A stretch of DNA of 64,000 nucleotides from Henckelia pumila (GCF_033568475.1 NC_133120.1:91468151-91532150), one strand, 5' to 3'; positions 16,065 through 28,368 are shown, counted from the first letter of the stretch. The notes: generated by a model not told the origin, from the sequence alone. Numbers and translations: made by a program.

Positions 16065-17586
16065 TATTGGGATCGGTTCAGAGGGTAGAGGAGGGGTGAA
16101 TACACTCTGAAACTTTTCTTCTTCTTCTTGAAAATGATCAAGTGAGGTTTAGTTCACTTAATCTGTTTTCTCAACTTCTAAAACGGTTTGAACAACTTAA
16201 ATAGTGCGGAAATAGTTCAGAGGTTTTAGTGATGCAAAGTTTATAATGCAATGTATGAGCAGAATGTAAGATAAATAGCAGTAAAGACTAAGACACGATT
16301 TATAGAAGTTCGAAGGCTTAATCCTTCTACGTCTCCCCTTCTTCCACTTAGGAAGGAATTCACTAGAAGACTTTGGTTATTACAACGTCTTGTAATACAC
16401 CCACTTCAGACTTAGGACTTATCCAATGCCTAATCCGAAACTCCTAGATTTACACAGATAAGATTCTCAGTTCTTATCAGACTGGTGGAAGCTTTCAGAG
16501 TAGCTTCAATTCTCTTCAACAATGAGTATAGTTGAGTTGAGCTTCTCAAACTGCAGAGCGGTCGAGAGGCTTGAAAACCCTAGGATGATCCTTGACGATC
16601 AGATATGTGAACTGTAGGCGAGGGTTTATTTGAGCAGCAAATGAATGATCTTGTAAGTGTGCTCAAGTATATCAGATGAGGACTTCTGATATTATTCAAG
16701 TGATTGAATTGATTGAGATTTTTCTGAATCGCTTGTCTCTCTTTGTTGTCTACCCTTTTTTTTGTTGTTTTGTTGTTATCTCACTTCTTGAGCAATCTTC
16801 CCTTTATATAGGTCAATCATCAACGTCTTTATTTTGAACGTTCTGATGCTGCATTGAATGCACATTTAATGCTCATAAATGCATTGATGATTCTGCATGA
16901 AGATCGTACACTGCAGACAACTTCCAGGGTCCAAAACTGGAATAAACGGTCGAATGCTTTATCTGTAGTCATTCTGTGTTTTTGCCATTTTGGTGCAACC
17001 TGTTGTCTCGATTGCAGGAGTCAACATATCTTCTGACACGCCGGTTCTGCTTTTAATAAAAGATCTTGCAAAGAACATCTTGTCACAGGTACTTGTCTTG
17101 AGATATCCTGATAAGCAGTTGGCATTTTACCTGTAGAGATATTTATCCTCTGCTGGTTTGAATAACCAGTCGATAAGCTTGTAACTTCAACCGGTCGAGA
17201 GACAAAGGCGGTTGACAAGCTTCCGGTAGATAGATTTATCCTCTGCTGGTTTTGATAGCCAGTCGATAGGCTTGTGACTTCAGCCGGTCGAGAGCAAAGA
17301 CGGTTGACAAGCTTCCGGTAGAAGTTGTAGTAGATTCCTGAATTTTCCTGAATCACGTGCCTTTCTCGTAAGACCGAGCGAGCCAAAACGAGAACGAGTT
17401 CAGTCGAACCTATAGTTATAGTAAATTAATACATGATCTATACAAGAAACAGTTGCTTCTTAATCGTAAAATACTAGCACAAATAGCTATATCAAATAGG
17501 AATTGTCTTTATCAAATACAATGGTTGGCAGCACATTCCTATACAATGAGTTGTTGTTTGTTATCACCAAAATATCGGATTCAACA
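16065..17586 (-). repeat. 3' LTR of the Sirevirus
   Basis: In plus-strand reading it ends GGATTCAACA at 17586 and starts TATTGGGATCGG; the partner LTR starts TGTTGGGATCGG. It is 1522 bp against 1350 bp in the other LTR. Inside it are two copies of a 93-bp tandem unit (about 17141-17326) carrying GGTCGA-type motifs. Confidence 0.9.
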
Positions 17587-17601
17587 ATTTCCCCCTTTTT
17601 G
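17587..17601 (-). promoter_or_regulatory. polypurine tract of the Sirevirus
   Basis: The minus strand reads AAAAAGGGGGAAAT directly before the 3' LTR start (TGTTGAATCC). Similar G5-centred tracts lie on the same strand near 17882, 21700, 22402 and 24241; multiple PPT-like tracts are a described Sirevirus feature. Confidence 0.75.
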
Positions 17602-18188
17602 GTGATGACAAAACTTAAGTGCTCCAAGAACAATATGAAAGCATTAAAATGAACTTCATTGAGAGAATGAATTTCATTAAGTACAAAAAGCATTTTTATT
17701 ACACCTACAGAAAAAAATAAGATGCAGCTGCGATAAGTAAAGAAGAGATAAGTTGTTCATCTTTTGAACCAACTGGCTCCTCCTGACCTATCGCCTTCTC
17801 TTCTTCTTCTGTCGGCTTCTTCTTTTCTTCTGGACTCTTCTTCACGTCTTCTTGCCTCTGCTGCTCTACGTTGCTCTTCTTCCCCCTTTTTGGCATCACC
17901 TTGGTTGAGTCGAAGGATGACCTCAGTGAGTTGAGTGCCAAGGCAGGCTTGCATAGTGTCCATTTTTGCATCGATTTGAGCAAGTAAAGTGGCTTGCATA
18001 GTGTCCATCCGATCATTCAACTGCTTATGAAGGCGGTTTTTGGATCGGATAACTTGTTCGGAGACGGTAGAGAGCGTGTTGATTTGAGTGCGATGATGAT
18101 TAGTGATCTCTGTGGACAGACGAGCAAGGTCTCGAGACACGGTCTCGAAATGCCGAATCATCGTCTGGCGTGAATTATCGACCGATAA

Positions 18189-18567
18189 TGTGACGCCCGG
18201 GGCTGAGGAGGCAGGAGTGATCGCCGGTGCCAAGAGGTTGCACGGACAATGAGCGGCTCCTGAAAGGCTTCTAGGCGGAGGGAGACATGAATGAACCGAT
18301 TCCGTGCCGGAATGAGAGGGAATTCTGAGACTGTGTAGGTATGGGACTACATAGTTGAGGAAGGCTTAAAAGATTTCATATGTGCTATTCATATCAAGAA
18401 GGTGCATCTTCTTTTCGGAAGCTCATCACATAAGAACTCCAAAGTTAAGCGTGCTTGACTTGGGGAAATTATAGGATGGGTGACCCCCTGGGAAGTTTCT
18501 CAGGGTGCGTGTGAGTGAGGACATAAGCACGCTGAAAAGACCCGTCTTGATATAGTGGGTCGTTACA
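18189..18567 (+). repeat. Cassandra 5' LTR with 5S-like segment
   Basis: It is 379 bp. The 5S-like core at about 18432-18495 includes GAACTCCAAAGTTAAGCGTG and GGATGGGTGACCCCCTGGGA, matching the internal promoter region of plant 5S rRNA (A box, intermediate element, C box). Confidence 0.95.
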
Positions 18568-18569
18568 AA

Positions 18570-18582
18570 TGGTATCAGAGCC
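18570..18582 (+). promoter_or_regulatory. Cassandra primer-binding site
   Basis: TGGTATCAGAGCC follows the 5' LTR after two bases and is complementary to the initiator tRNA-Met 3' end. Confidence 0.92.
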
Positions 18583-18637
18583 GACCTCTCTTAGTACGGT
18601 ATGGTTCGGGGACGAACCAAGCGGAAGCTGGTGGGCA

Positions 18638-19016
18638 TGTGACGCCCGGGGCTGAGGAGGCAGGAGTGATCGCCGGTGCCAAGAGGTTGCACGGACAATG
18701 AGCGGCTCCTGAAAGGCTTCTAGGCGGAGGGAGACATGAATGAACCGATTCCGTGCCGGAATGAGAGGGAATTCTGAGACTGTGTAGGTATGGGACTACA
18801 TAGTTGAGGAAGGCTTAAAAGATTTCATATGTACTATTCATATCAAGAAGGTGCATCTTCTTTTCGGAAGCTCATCACATAAGAACTCCAAAGTTAAGCG
18901 TGCTTGACTTGGGGAAATTATAGGATGGGTGACCCCCTGGGAAGTTTCTCAGGGTGCGTGTGAGTGAGGACATAAGCACGCTGAAAAGACCCGTCTTGAT
19001 ATAGTGGGTCGTTACA
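18638..19016 (+). repeat. Cassandra 3' LTR with 5S-like segment
   Basis: It is 379 bp and identical by eye to the 5' LTR except for one base near 18834. Its 5S-like core is at about 18881-18944. Confidence 0.95.
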
Positions 19017-21719
19017 GATAAGGATGAGTTTGTTATGTCTTGAGAGAAGGACCTAACCGTTTGCATGAGCTCATGAAGCCGATTTATCAAGGTATGATCT
19101 AGAGCTGCGGCCATGGCTTCAATTAAAGAATCATCAGTCTGAAGCATTTGCCCTTCTGGGTCATTTCTTGGTGAAACCGGGCTAGACTCACGATGATGTG
19201 GTGCGGGTGAACTGGCTGGAGAGCTACCCGATGGACCTTCCAATAATGGTACAGTTGGAGATGTAATAGTTTCGACTGCAGCCAATATGGTTGGTGGAGT
19301 ACCAGGATCAGCACTTGGTTCATCCATAATGAGATCTTCCATAAACTTTTCAGTAGATGGAGACGGTTGAAGTGCTGGATCAGCATCAGTCACTTGCTGT
19401 TCTGGAGATGCAGGTGATACAATAGTGCTTGATATCTCCGTTGGGGGCACTGTTGCTTCACTACTGCAAGGAGCCTCTGTCACAGAGGTGACAGGTATCT
19501 CTTGTGCAACCACTTCTAAAACATCTTGTGAATGACCGGGAGAAGTGTGAGCGGTCGTCACTGGAGAGGAGTGAGCAATCACAACTGCTTTCGGTTGAGT
19601 AACTGCTTGGACTGCGGTTGAGGAGGGGTCGACCGATGAAGATGCTGCCACACTCGATCTTAGAGCATATGATTGAAAGAGGTCAGCAGTGATGAGATCG
19701 GTCAGAATCCCATCTGAAGAAGGGAGAGCATAGACGTCTTCTTCACCCTGATCTTGAGTGAGAAAGGTTTTCATCATCACTTGTGCTTCCAGCACATAAG
19801 CTTGTAAACAGGCTGCTGAAGCTGGTGTTTTGACATTGTTGAGAGCTTGGAAGTGCTGAAGTAGTTGAGTGATTTGACGTAGACTATCCTGTAGTCCAGT
19901 CAAAATCACAAAGTCATCGGCAGCGGTAGGACTCTTGGATTTGAAATTCTTGACACGCTCATTAATTAGCAGAGATAGCAGGCTTCCTCGAAGCTTCAAG
20001 TCTATGAGATGTCTTCTTCCCAGAGCCTCCACGATGTCTTCAGTATCAGCAAATAGAAGCATCTTCTGCTCAATGACGTTTAGAGATTTCCATTTAGGAA
20101 ATATTTGAGCGAGTGTCAAGTGAGTGCGGGAGTGATGCCATCTGTCAAAACGTTGTAGATGACGCTTGACAGTACGGAGCACGTGAGAGATGATCACATT
20201 GAGTTCTATCGTAGCTGCTGGTTGAGCCTTGGGTGTGTAGATCATCACACCTTTCCCTTTGTCTTTGGGATCAGCTAGAGTGACCTCAGAAGCTGATGAG
20301 GCACCTTCCCGGATTATCACACCCTTTGTAGGACGAGGAGCAGTAGAAGCAACAACGGTAGTAGTCTCGACCGTTGGCAGGGTAGGAGCAAGTCCAGAAA
20401 GAGACTTTAGCTTCTTGTGCTGCCTCTTCTTCTCGCCTGCAGGCGTGGTTGACACAGCTGCTTTGGAGACCGAAGGGGATGACTTGCTGAAAGCTTGAAT
20501 CAGTGGAACATTCTCACGTGATTCATCTTCAGAGTCAGATTCGATGATCAGTTGACGCTTGGCAGACTTTTTGGTATGGACTGGTTTGGCCACGACCGGA
20601 ACCGTTGAAAGCGGTTGAGGGATAGCAATAACCTTTGCGGTTGAGGGCAAGGTGTCGACCGCAGTCTCTTTCTTGTTCAGGAATTTGAGAATCGTAGACT
20701 TGTTGAGCCATTTGGTGGGATGCAGAGGCTCAGTCTTGGAAAAGTCCACTCCAAGGACGCCCAAGATGTGGCAGATTTGCAAAGCAAATCCCTCGGATTG
20801 CCCTTTGCCCCTGATCATTTCACATAGAATATTGAACAGAATGTCTGACCAGTTTATGTTGATCTTGGAGGCAATACAAGCCATGTATTGAAATTTCTCC
20901 AGCGTCACCTTGTCGTAAGATCCAGCCTTGGCCAGAAGATTCTTGGCCACGATATTAGTCAGTAGCCTGAATGGAGCTTTGAGAGATGTCTTCTGGGCCG
21001 GCAGTTTGATCGGAGCATCAGTAGTTGAGAACTCCTTCAACCAATAAGAGCAGTTACCATCTGGAAGATCCGTGCATTTTGTCAAACCCCTGGAGGGCAG
21101 ATCAAATGTGCTGGCGAAGAACTTCTGATTGAAGGAGTAGACCTCTGTCTTGATCAAGCATTTGATAGTCCCATGCTCGATTTGAGCGGTTGCGAAGAAC
21201 CCCTTCAACACAGGCAAATCGCAGATGGCGCTGCATTCCAGAAATTTCTTCAGTCCAGAGGCTTCAAGCATGGTGAAGACCTCAGATATTCCTGCGTTGT
21301 TTGCCTTAACAACGGAATCAAAGTTGATTGCGAGGCAAGTCTTCTGGATCGACATGATAGCTGTAGATAAGAACTCGAGCAGAGAGTAAGCAAAATCTAG
21401 AGAGTAATTCGATGATGCGTTTAATACAATATGAAAGCTTTTAGCAAAGGTGAAAGATTGATATACGAGTGTAAAGAAGTATATATAGGAACCTATGGGC
21501 CATAGGGTGACGTCATGAAAAGTATTTTTGAAATTCAAAAAGTTTTGAAGAGCATAATCACGGCGCCCAATTAATGTCATTTGGTTCAAAGCACCAAGCT
21601 GCTAGTACGAAGCCTGTCAGAGACTAGTTAAAGGCGGATGATATGCCAATATTTATGGCAACGTAACAGCTAATCTATTAATGTCATATTGACAATCATT
21701 CCCCCTAAACACATGCATA

Positions 21720-24700
21720 CTAACTTAAATCTATTAAGCCAAGAATATTTCGAAAATATGAAAACTTAGCGTCCGGTAGAGGCTTGGTGAATATGTCTGC
21801 TGCTTGCTGATCGGTAGAGATGTATTCCAGCCTGATTTCCTTCTTTAAGACATGATCTCGGATAAAGTGATGCCTGACATCAATGTGCTTTGTCCTAGAG
21901 TGCATCACTGGATTGTGAGTGATGGCTATGGCACTTGTATTGTCACAGTAGATTGGAGCTTCACTCGACCGAATCCCATAATCATTAAGCTGCTGTTGAA
22001 TCCAGAGTATTTGAGCACAACAGCTGCCAGCAGCAAGGTATTCTGCTTCGGCGGTCGAGGTAGCAATTGATGTCTGCTTCTTACTTGACCACGAAATTAG
22101 TCTATCTCCAAGGAATTGACATGTGCCACTTGTACTTTTGCGATCAATTCTACAACCTGCATAATCTGCATCTGAATAGCCAATAAGATTGAGATTTGAA
22201 TCTTTGGGATACCAAAGACCCACATTAGTAGTTCCTTTAATATATTTAAGTATTCGTTTGGTAGCAATGAAATGAGATTGCTTAGGTGCAGCTTGAAATC
22301 TAGCACATAAACAAACTGAATACATGATATCCGGTCGACTGGCAGTCAAATAGAGCAGTGAACCAATAAGGCCTCGATACATGGTTACCTCGACCGGAAT
22401 TCCCCCTTCATCTTTATCAAGCTTAATTGATGTACTCATGGGGGTAGATACAGTTGAGCATTGTTCCATTCCAAACTTCTTTACCAATTCCTTGGCATAC
22501 TTGGACTGATTGATGAATATTCCAGTTTCAAGTTGCTTCACTTGAAGTCCAAGAAAGAAGTTTAGCTCGCCCATCATGCTCATTTCAAACTTCTCCTTCA
22601 TCAGTTTAGAGAACTTTGAGCACAACTTGGGGTTAGTTGACCCAAATATAATGTCATCAACATAAATTTGTACTAGTAACACATGATCACCTTTTACAAA
22701 TTTAAACAGGGTCTTATCGACCGTTCCAATTTGGAAATCATGTTCCAGTAAAAATTTTAGTAATGTGTCATACCAAGCACGCGGTGCTTGTTTTAATCCA
22801 TAGAGAGCTTTGTCAAGTTTATAGATATATTGAGGATGAGTAGGATTGACAAAACCTGGTGGTTGTTCAACGTACACATCTTCTTGAAGTAGACCATTGA
22901 GGAATGCAGACTTCACATCCATTTGATAAACTTTAAAATTCTTGAAGGCTGCATAAGCAAGAAAGATGCGGATTGCTTCTAGTCTTGCAACTGGCGCGAA
23001 GGATTCCTCAAAGTCTATGCCTTCTTCTTGTCTGAATCCTTGAGCAACAAGTCGAGCTTTGTTACGCACAACAGTGCCATGTTCATCGAGCTTGTTACGA
23101 AACACCCATCTAGTTCCAATCACATTTTGATTTTTCGGTCGAGGAACTAGATGCCAAACATTGTTGCGGGTGAATTGATTCAACTCTTCTTGCATAGCTT
23201 CAATATAGCTGGCATCTGATAGAGCTTCATCTATTTTCTTGGGCTCTACCTGAGATATGAAAGCTGCATGCAAGAATTCATTAATCATTTGACCACGTGT
23301 TTTTCGAGGAGCAGAAGGGTCACCTATGACCAACCCAGGTGGATGATCTTTGTTCCACCTAAAATAATTCCCTAAAGGGTTGTCATCAATTGGTTGATGA
23401 ACGTCCTCGTTTACTGGATCATCATTGGCTGGAGGATTGTTATCAACCGGTGGATCCACTTCTGGCCTTGTTTGATCACACCCGGTAGAGGGAACTGGAT
23501 CATCCTTCTTTGGAGGATATAGATCACTGTCACTCTCTTCCTGTAGATTTGTGTTTCCCAGTCTATGACTCAGATCATTTATGCTCCCTTGAGTTTGTTC
23601 TGTACAAAGAGTAGATTCATCAAAAACAACATGAATGGTTTCCTCGACCGTTAGTGATCTTTGATTGAACACTCGATAAGCTCTGCTAACGGCTGAGTAA
23701 CCAATAAAAGTTCCTTCGTCTGCTTTGGCATCGAAGGCTGTCAAATGGTTTTTGCCATTGTTGTGGATAAAGCATTTGCACCCAAAAATTTTGAAGTATG
23801 AAATATCAGGTTTTGTGTCATTCCAGATCTCATATGGAGTTTTGTTAAATCGTTTATTAATCATAGATCTGTTTTGAGTATAGCAAGCTGTGTTAACTGC
23901 TTCTGCCCAAAGCCTTTGAGAAACATTTGAATCAGCAATCATAGTTCTGGCTGCTTCTTTTAAAGTACGGTTCCTTCTTTCAGCCACCCCATTTTGCTGT
24001 GGGGATCTAGCAGCTGACAACTCATGCTTGATTCCCTGATCATCTAGATAAGTCATAAGAGTGGTGTTTAAAAATTCAGTCCCTCTATCACTCCTGATTC
24101 TATCTATCACAGTAGATTGTTCATTTTGCAAGCGTTTAAAAAGCTTAATCAGGTGAGGTGCAGTTTGATCTTTTGAAGAGAGAAAGATGACCCAAGTAAA
24201 TCGAGAAAAGTCATCTATAACAACAAGAGCATATCTCATTCCCCCTATGCTTCTTACTGGTATAGGACCAAATAGGTCCATGTGAAGTAAGTCTAAACAT
24301 TTGGAAGAAGACATACACCCTTTATTTTTAAAGGTTGCTCTCACCTGCTTTCATAGTTGACAAGCAGGACAAACTTTGTCTTTTATAAAATCTCCTTCGG
24401 GCAGACCAGAAACCAAATCATGCTTCCTCAAGTTAAAAATGGACTTAAAATTTAGATGATTTAACCGCTTATGCCACAACCAATGTTTATCATGATGAGC
24501 AGTAAGACAAGTAGGTGAAGAAATATGTGAGCAAGACCAGTTTACCTTGTAGGTGTTTAGGTCTCGTACACCGGTCATAAGAGTCTCACCTTTGTCATTT
24601 TTTATGAGGCAAGTGTGTTTGTGAAACTCGACCGAATGATCATTGTCACATAGTTGACTAATACTTATCAAATTATAGCATAGTTTGTCAACAAGTAACA

Positions 24701-24920
24701 CATCTTTAATAATGATGTTACCATGGATAATCTTACCCTTACCCACGGTTTTACCTTTGGAGTTGTCTCCAAAGCTGATCTTTGGTCCTTTGCACAACAC
24801 CACTTCTGTTAGAAGTTCTGGATTCCCTGTCATGTGTCGTGAGCAACCGCTATCTAAATACCAGGTAGTGTCCTTGATAGAAGTGGTTTTCTCGCCCGTT
24901 TGGACTTTTAGTACCTGCAA
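21720..24920 (-). mobile_element. pol region of the Sirevirus
   Basis: Domains on the minus strand, in order, are: protease-type motif YLDSGCSRHMTG (near 24850), the HH-CC integrase head (HKRLNHLNFKSI, CPACQL), integrase core with DLFGPIP and SDRGTEF (about 24290-24050), reverse transcriptase ([12 protein letters not shown] through YVDDIIFGS, about 23110-22640) and RNase H ([22 protein letters not shown], about 22170-21800). The order PR-IN-RT-RH is that of Ty1/copia. It looks close to whole. Confidence 0.93.
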
Positions 24921-24983
24921 AGAGTGAAGAACTTTTGGTACCCATATCTAGTAGGGTCCAGGTCGGATTAGCCCTTTCGGGAC

Positions 24984-26960
24984 TCACACCTGGAACACCC
25001 TTACAGGTTTGCCCGTGTGTGTGTCCAGAAATCTGTGCGGTCGATAGGCAGTAAATGTGTGTGCTTGTGAGGTTGCTGTGTGCTGCTTGCCTTTTTGATT
25101 TTCATCAGTTAGCCTGTACCTCTTTTGAACTGGCCTGCAATTAAAGTACTGGTAAGGCTTCTCCTTTGACCATCTTTTCTTAGAGTAGTTAGACTCATTC
25201 CATGGCCTTTTGAAATTAGATTGGTTTCCCTTTCTTCTTTCATTAGGTTTTGGTTTGATCCAAGTTCCTCTTTGATTAGAGGTCTGGGGATCCACATATC
25301 CCAGCCCTCTATGCTTAGAGCTTCGTTCGTTAGATACTTTCTGATTTTTGTCAAAGCTGCACTTATCGTGTTCATATATCGTGCTGGACCTGACAAATCT
25401 TATTTTGTTAAGATTGCCTTTGTCCAGGCTTGACTGAATACAGGATTCCATAGACTGTTCATTTGTTCCAAACCCTAGACCGGTTTTATCATGTACCGGT
25501 CTTTGGATTTCTTGAATCTTGTCAATGGTTACAGAAGATTTATTCCAAGCCTTAATGGTTTCAAGTAGTTTTTTATTCTCAATCAAGGTAGCTTGGAATA
25601 CTCTTTTCAAGGTGTCGTTCTCAGTAGCCAGCAGACTTAGCTTGACCTTAAGACCATCAAGCTCTTTTTGCTGCATGCAGCTTGATTTGCTTGACTTATC
25701 TTTTAGGTCAGCTCTTTCTGCCTTTACTTCCTCGAACTCCTTGGATAATGCTTTGTATTCATTAGCCATTTCGTGTAAAGCAGTAACTAAATCACTGTGA
25801 GTAAATTCAGGTGAGCCAAAGTCAAATACCTCCTCAGCTTCTTCTTCGATGTCGGCCATAAGGCATTCCACTTTTTCATCATCGCTGTCATCTGAAGAGC
25901 TTCCGGTATTGGAGTTGTCAGAGTCAGACTCAGCCCACTTGCTTTTGCTTTCGTCTGCTACTAGAACCCTTTGGTCTCTTCCTTTTCTAAACGTCCTTTT
26001 ATCCTCCTTACCCCTTCTTCTTTCGGAGAATTGCTTCTGATCATTGTTCTTAGGCTTGGTGCAGTCTGCAATGAAGTGGCCTGACTTGCCACAGTTAAAA
26101 CAAGTAGGACCATCCTTTGTATGGTCCGATTTATGATAATTTTTAAATTTAGAATTGTTTTTACGCATAAATCTACCAAATTTCTTGACAAAGAGTGTCA
26201 TGGCTTCATTGCTGATTTGCTCAGCTGATCTCTTTGGAGCTTCCTCGACCGGTGGACATATCACGGTTGAGGTTAAGGCCTTGGTTGGTTGAGAAGTAGA
26301 TGGTTCATCTTCTGTTCTCATGTTGAGCTCGAACTCGTAGGCTTTGAGATCTGCAAAGAGATCATGCAGTTCAACCTTGCTTAAGTCTTTTGACTCTCTC
26401 ATGGCCACTGTCTTGATCTCCCATTCTTTGGGTAAAGCTCTCATAACCTTCACAGCAATTTTACGGTTAGTATAAGTTTTACCTAAAGCAATAAGATCAC
26501 AGATGATACTACTGAACCGTTCATCAAATTCAGCCATGGTTTCCCCTGGCTTCATTTTGGCGTTGTCATATTTTTGAATGGCCAAAGTGAGCTTGTTTTC
26601 CTTTGTCTGGTCATTCCCTTCACATAGCTGAGTGAGCTTCTCCCAAATCTCCTTTGCTGTGGAACATGACTTGATTTTGCTGAACATATTCTTATCCAGT
26701 GTTTTGTATAGGATGTCCCGGGCCACATTGTCAAGATTGGCCTTTTTTTTGTCCTCAGTGGTCCACTCAGCTCTTGGTTTCTCAATCATTTGTCCTGCAC
26801 CATCGGCTAGAGCTGGGTTGACCTTCATAATTTTGATAGGACCGTCTGTTATGACATATAGCATGTCATCATCCTGTGCTGCAAGATGTGCCTGCATGCG
26901 AATTTTCCAATCATCATACTCTTCTTTAGAAAACATAGGAATTCTGTTGAAAGAAGTCAT
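24984..26960 (-). mobile_element. gag region of the Sirevirus
   Basis: An open region of 658 codons begins MTSFNRIPMFSKEEYDDWK, a typical copia gag (UBN2-like) start. The CCHC zinc knuckle CFNCGKSGHFIADC lies at about 26063-26104. A long C-terminal charged extension with coiled-coil character (KEFEEVKAERADLKDKS) is usual for Sirevirus gag. Confidence 0.92.
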
Positions 26961-26997
26961 GATTTTAAAACTTCAGATCAGCAGTTGAGAAAGAAAC

Positions 26998-27011
26998 CCG
27001 CTCTGATACCA
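26998..27011 (-). promoter_or_regulatory. primer-binding site of the Sirevirus (initiator tRNA-Met)
   Basis: The minus strand reads TGGTATCAGAGCGG two bases after the end of the 5' LTR, matching the initiator methionine tRNA 3' end that most plant copia elements use. Confidence 0.88.
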
Positions 27012-27013
27012 CT

Positions 27014-28363
27014 TGTTGGGATCGGTTCAGAGGGTAGAGGGGGGGTGAATACACTCTGAAACTTTTCTTCTTCTTCTTGAAAATGATCAAGTGAGGTTTA
27101 GTTCACTTAATCTGTTTTCTCAACTTCTAAAACGGTTTGAACAACTTAAATAGTGCGGAAATAGTTCAGAGATTTTAGTGATGCAAAGTTTATAATGCAA
27201 TGTATGAGCAGAATGTAAGATAAATAGCAGTAAAGACTAAGGCACGATTTATGGAAGTTCGAAGGCTTAATCCTTCTACGTCTCCCCTTCTTCCACTTAG
27301 GAAGGAATTCACTAGAAGACTTTGGTTATTACAACGTCTTGTAATACACCCACTTCAGACTTAGGACTTATCCAATGCCTAATCCGAAACTCCTAGATTT
27401 ACACAGATAAGATTCTCAGTTCTTATCAGACTGGTGGAAGCTTTCAGAGTAGCTTCAATTCTCTTCAACAATGAGTATAGTTGAGTTGAGCTTCTCAAAC
27501 TGCAGAGCGGTCGAGAGGCTTGAAAACCCTAGGATGATCCTTGACGATCAGATATGTGAACTGTAGGCGAGGGTTTATTTGAGCAGCAAATGAATGATCT
27601 TGTAAGTGTGCTCAAGTATATCAGATGAGGACTTCTGATATTATTCAAGTGATTGAATTGATTGAGATTTTTCTGAATCGCTTGTCTCTCTTTGTTGTCT
27701 ACCCTTTTTTTTTGTTGTTTTGTTGTTATCTCACTTCTTGAGCAATCTTCCCTTTATATAGGTCAATCATCAACCTCTTTATTTTGAACGTTCTGATGCT
27801 GCATTGAATGCACATTTAATGCTCATAAATGCATTGATGATTCTGCATGAAGATCGTACACTGCAGACAACTTTCAGGGTCCAAAACTGGAATAAACGGT
27901 CGAATGCTTTATCTGTAGTCATTCTGTGTTTTTGCCATTTTGGTGCAACCTGTTGTCTCGATTGCAGGAGTCAACATATCTTCTGACACGCCGGTTCTGC
28001 TTTTAATAAAAGATCTTGCAAAGAACATCTTGTCACAGGTACTTGTCTTGAGATATCCTGATAAGCAGTTGGCATTCTACCTGTAGAGATATTTGTCCTC
28101 TGCTGGTTTGAATAACCAGTCGATAAGCTTGTGACTTCAACCGGTCGAGAGACAAAGGCGGTTGACAAGCTTCCGGTAGATAGATTTATCCTCTGCTGGT
28201 TTTGATAGCCAGTCGATAGGCTTGTGACTTCAGCCGGTCGAGAGCAAAGACGGTTGACAAGCTTCCGGTAGAAGTTGTAGTAGATTCCTGAAATACAATG
28301 GTTGGCAGCACATTCCTATACAATGAGTTGTTGTTTGTTATCACCAAAATATCGGATTCAACA
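27014..28363 (-). repeat. 5' LTR of the Sirevirus
   Basis: It has TG...CA ends (plus strand TGTTGGGATCGG to GGATTCAACA) and is 1350 bp, nearly identical to the LTR at 16065-17586 over the shared part. It also carries the two 93-bp tandem units (about 28091-28276). Confidence 0.93.
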
Positions 28364-28368
28364 ATTAC

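Larger units (their letters stand above)
18189..19016 (+). mobile_element. Cassandra TRIM (5S-bearing miniature LTR element)
   Basis: Two 379-bp LTRs flank a 70-bp internal region, 828 bp in all. The target duplication GATAA is at 18184-18188 and 19017-19021. The LTRs begin TGTGACGCCC and end GGGTCGTTACA, and each contains a 5S rRNA-like segment, the hallmark of Cassandra. The internal part holds only a PBS and a short purine stretch; there is no coding capacity, so it depends on another element's proteins. I see one base difference between its LTRs, so it is very young. It lies on the strand opposite to the Sirevirus. Confidence 0.96.
17757..21589 (-). mobile_element. env-like extra coding region of the Sirevirus, split by Cassandra
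   Basis: A long open region lies downstream of pol on the same strand. The N-terminal half has a conserved-looking globular block (motifs such as FYLPS-like FDLPSRGL, FQYMACIASK, ICHILGVLGVDF, HPTKWLNKSTILKFL). A long Ser/Thr/Pro/Val-rich linker follows, and the far end is a charged, coiled-coil-like segment rich in Glu, Arg and Lys. Sireviruses often carry an env-like ORF in this place. I see no convincing signal peptide or fusion-type membrane helix, so envelope function is not shown. The Cassandra TRIM sits inside the region. Confidence 0.65.
16065..28363 (-). mobile_element. Sirevirus-type Ty1/copia retrotransposon, nearly whole, with nested Cassandra
   Basis: The element is 12.3 kb including the 828-bp insertion and is flanked by a 5-bp target duplication ATTAC (16060-16064 and 28364-28368). 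Read on the minus strand it runs 5' LTR, initiator-tRNA-Met PBS, gag, pol (PR-IN-RT-RH), a long extra env-like region, PPT, 3' LTR. The large LTRs, long gag with one CCHC knuckle, extra 3' ORF and several GGGGGA-type purine tracts fit the Sirevirus (SIRE1/Maximus) lineage. By eye the LTRs differ at about ten sites over 1.35 kb, so insertion was very recent (a few hundred thousand years at a usual plant rate). Apart from the Cassandra insertion it appears to have only one or two breaks. Confidence 0.9.

Noticed and set aside
18432-18495. A 5S rRNA gene
   Set aside because: The 5S-like match is partial and sits inside a Cassandra LTR, repeated in the partner LTR. It is the known Cassandra feature, not a free 5S gene.
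20259-20891. Plus-strand open frames over the Sirevirus env-like region
   Set aside because: They are opposite-strand shadows of the long minus-strand region and have no recognisable motif.
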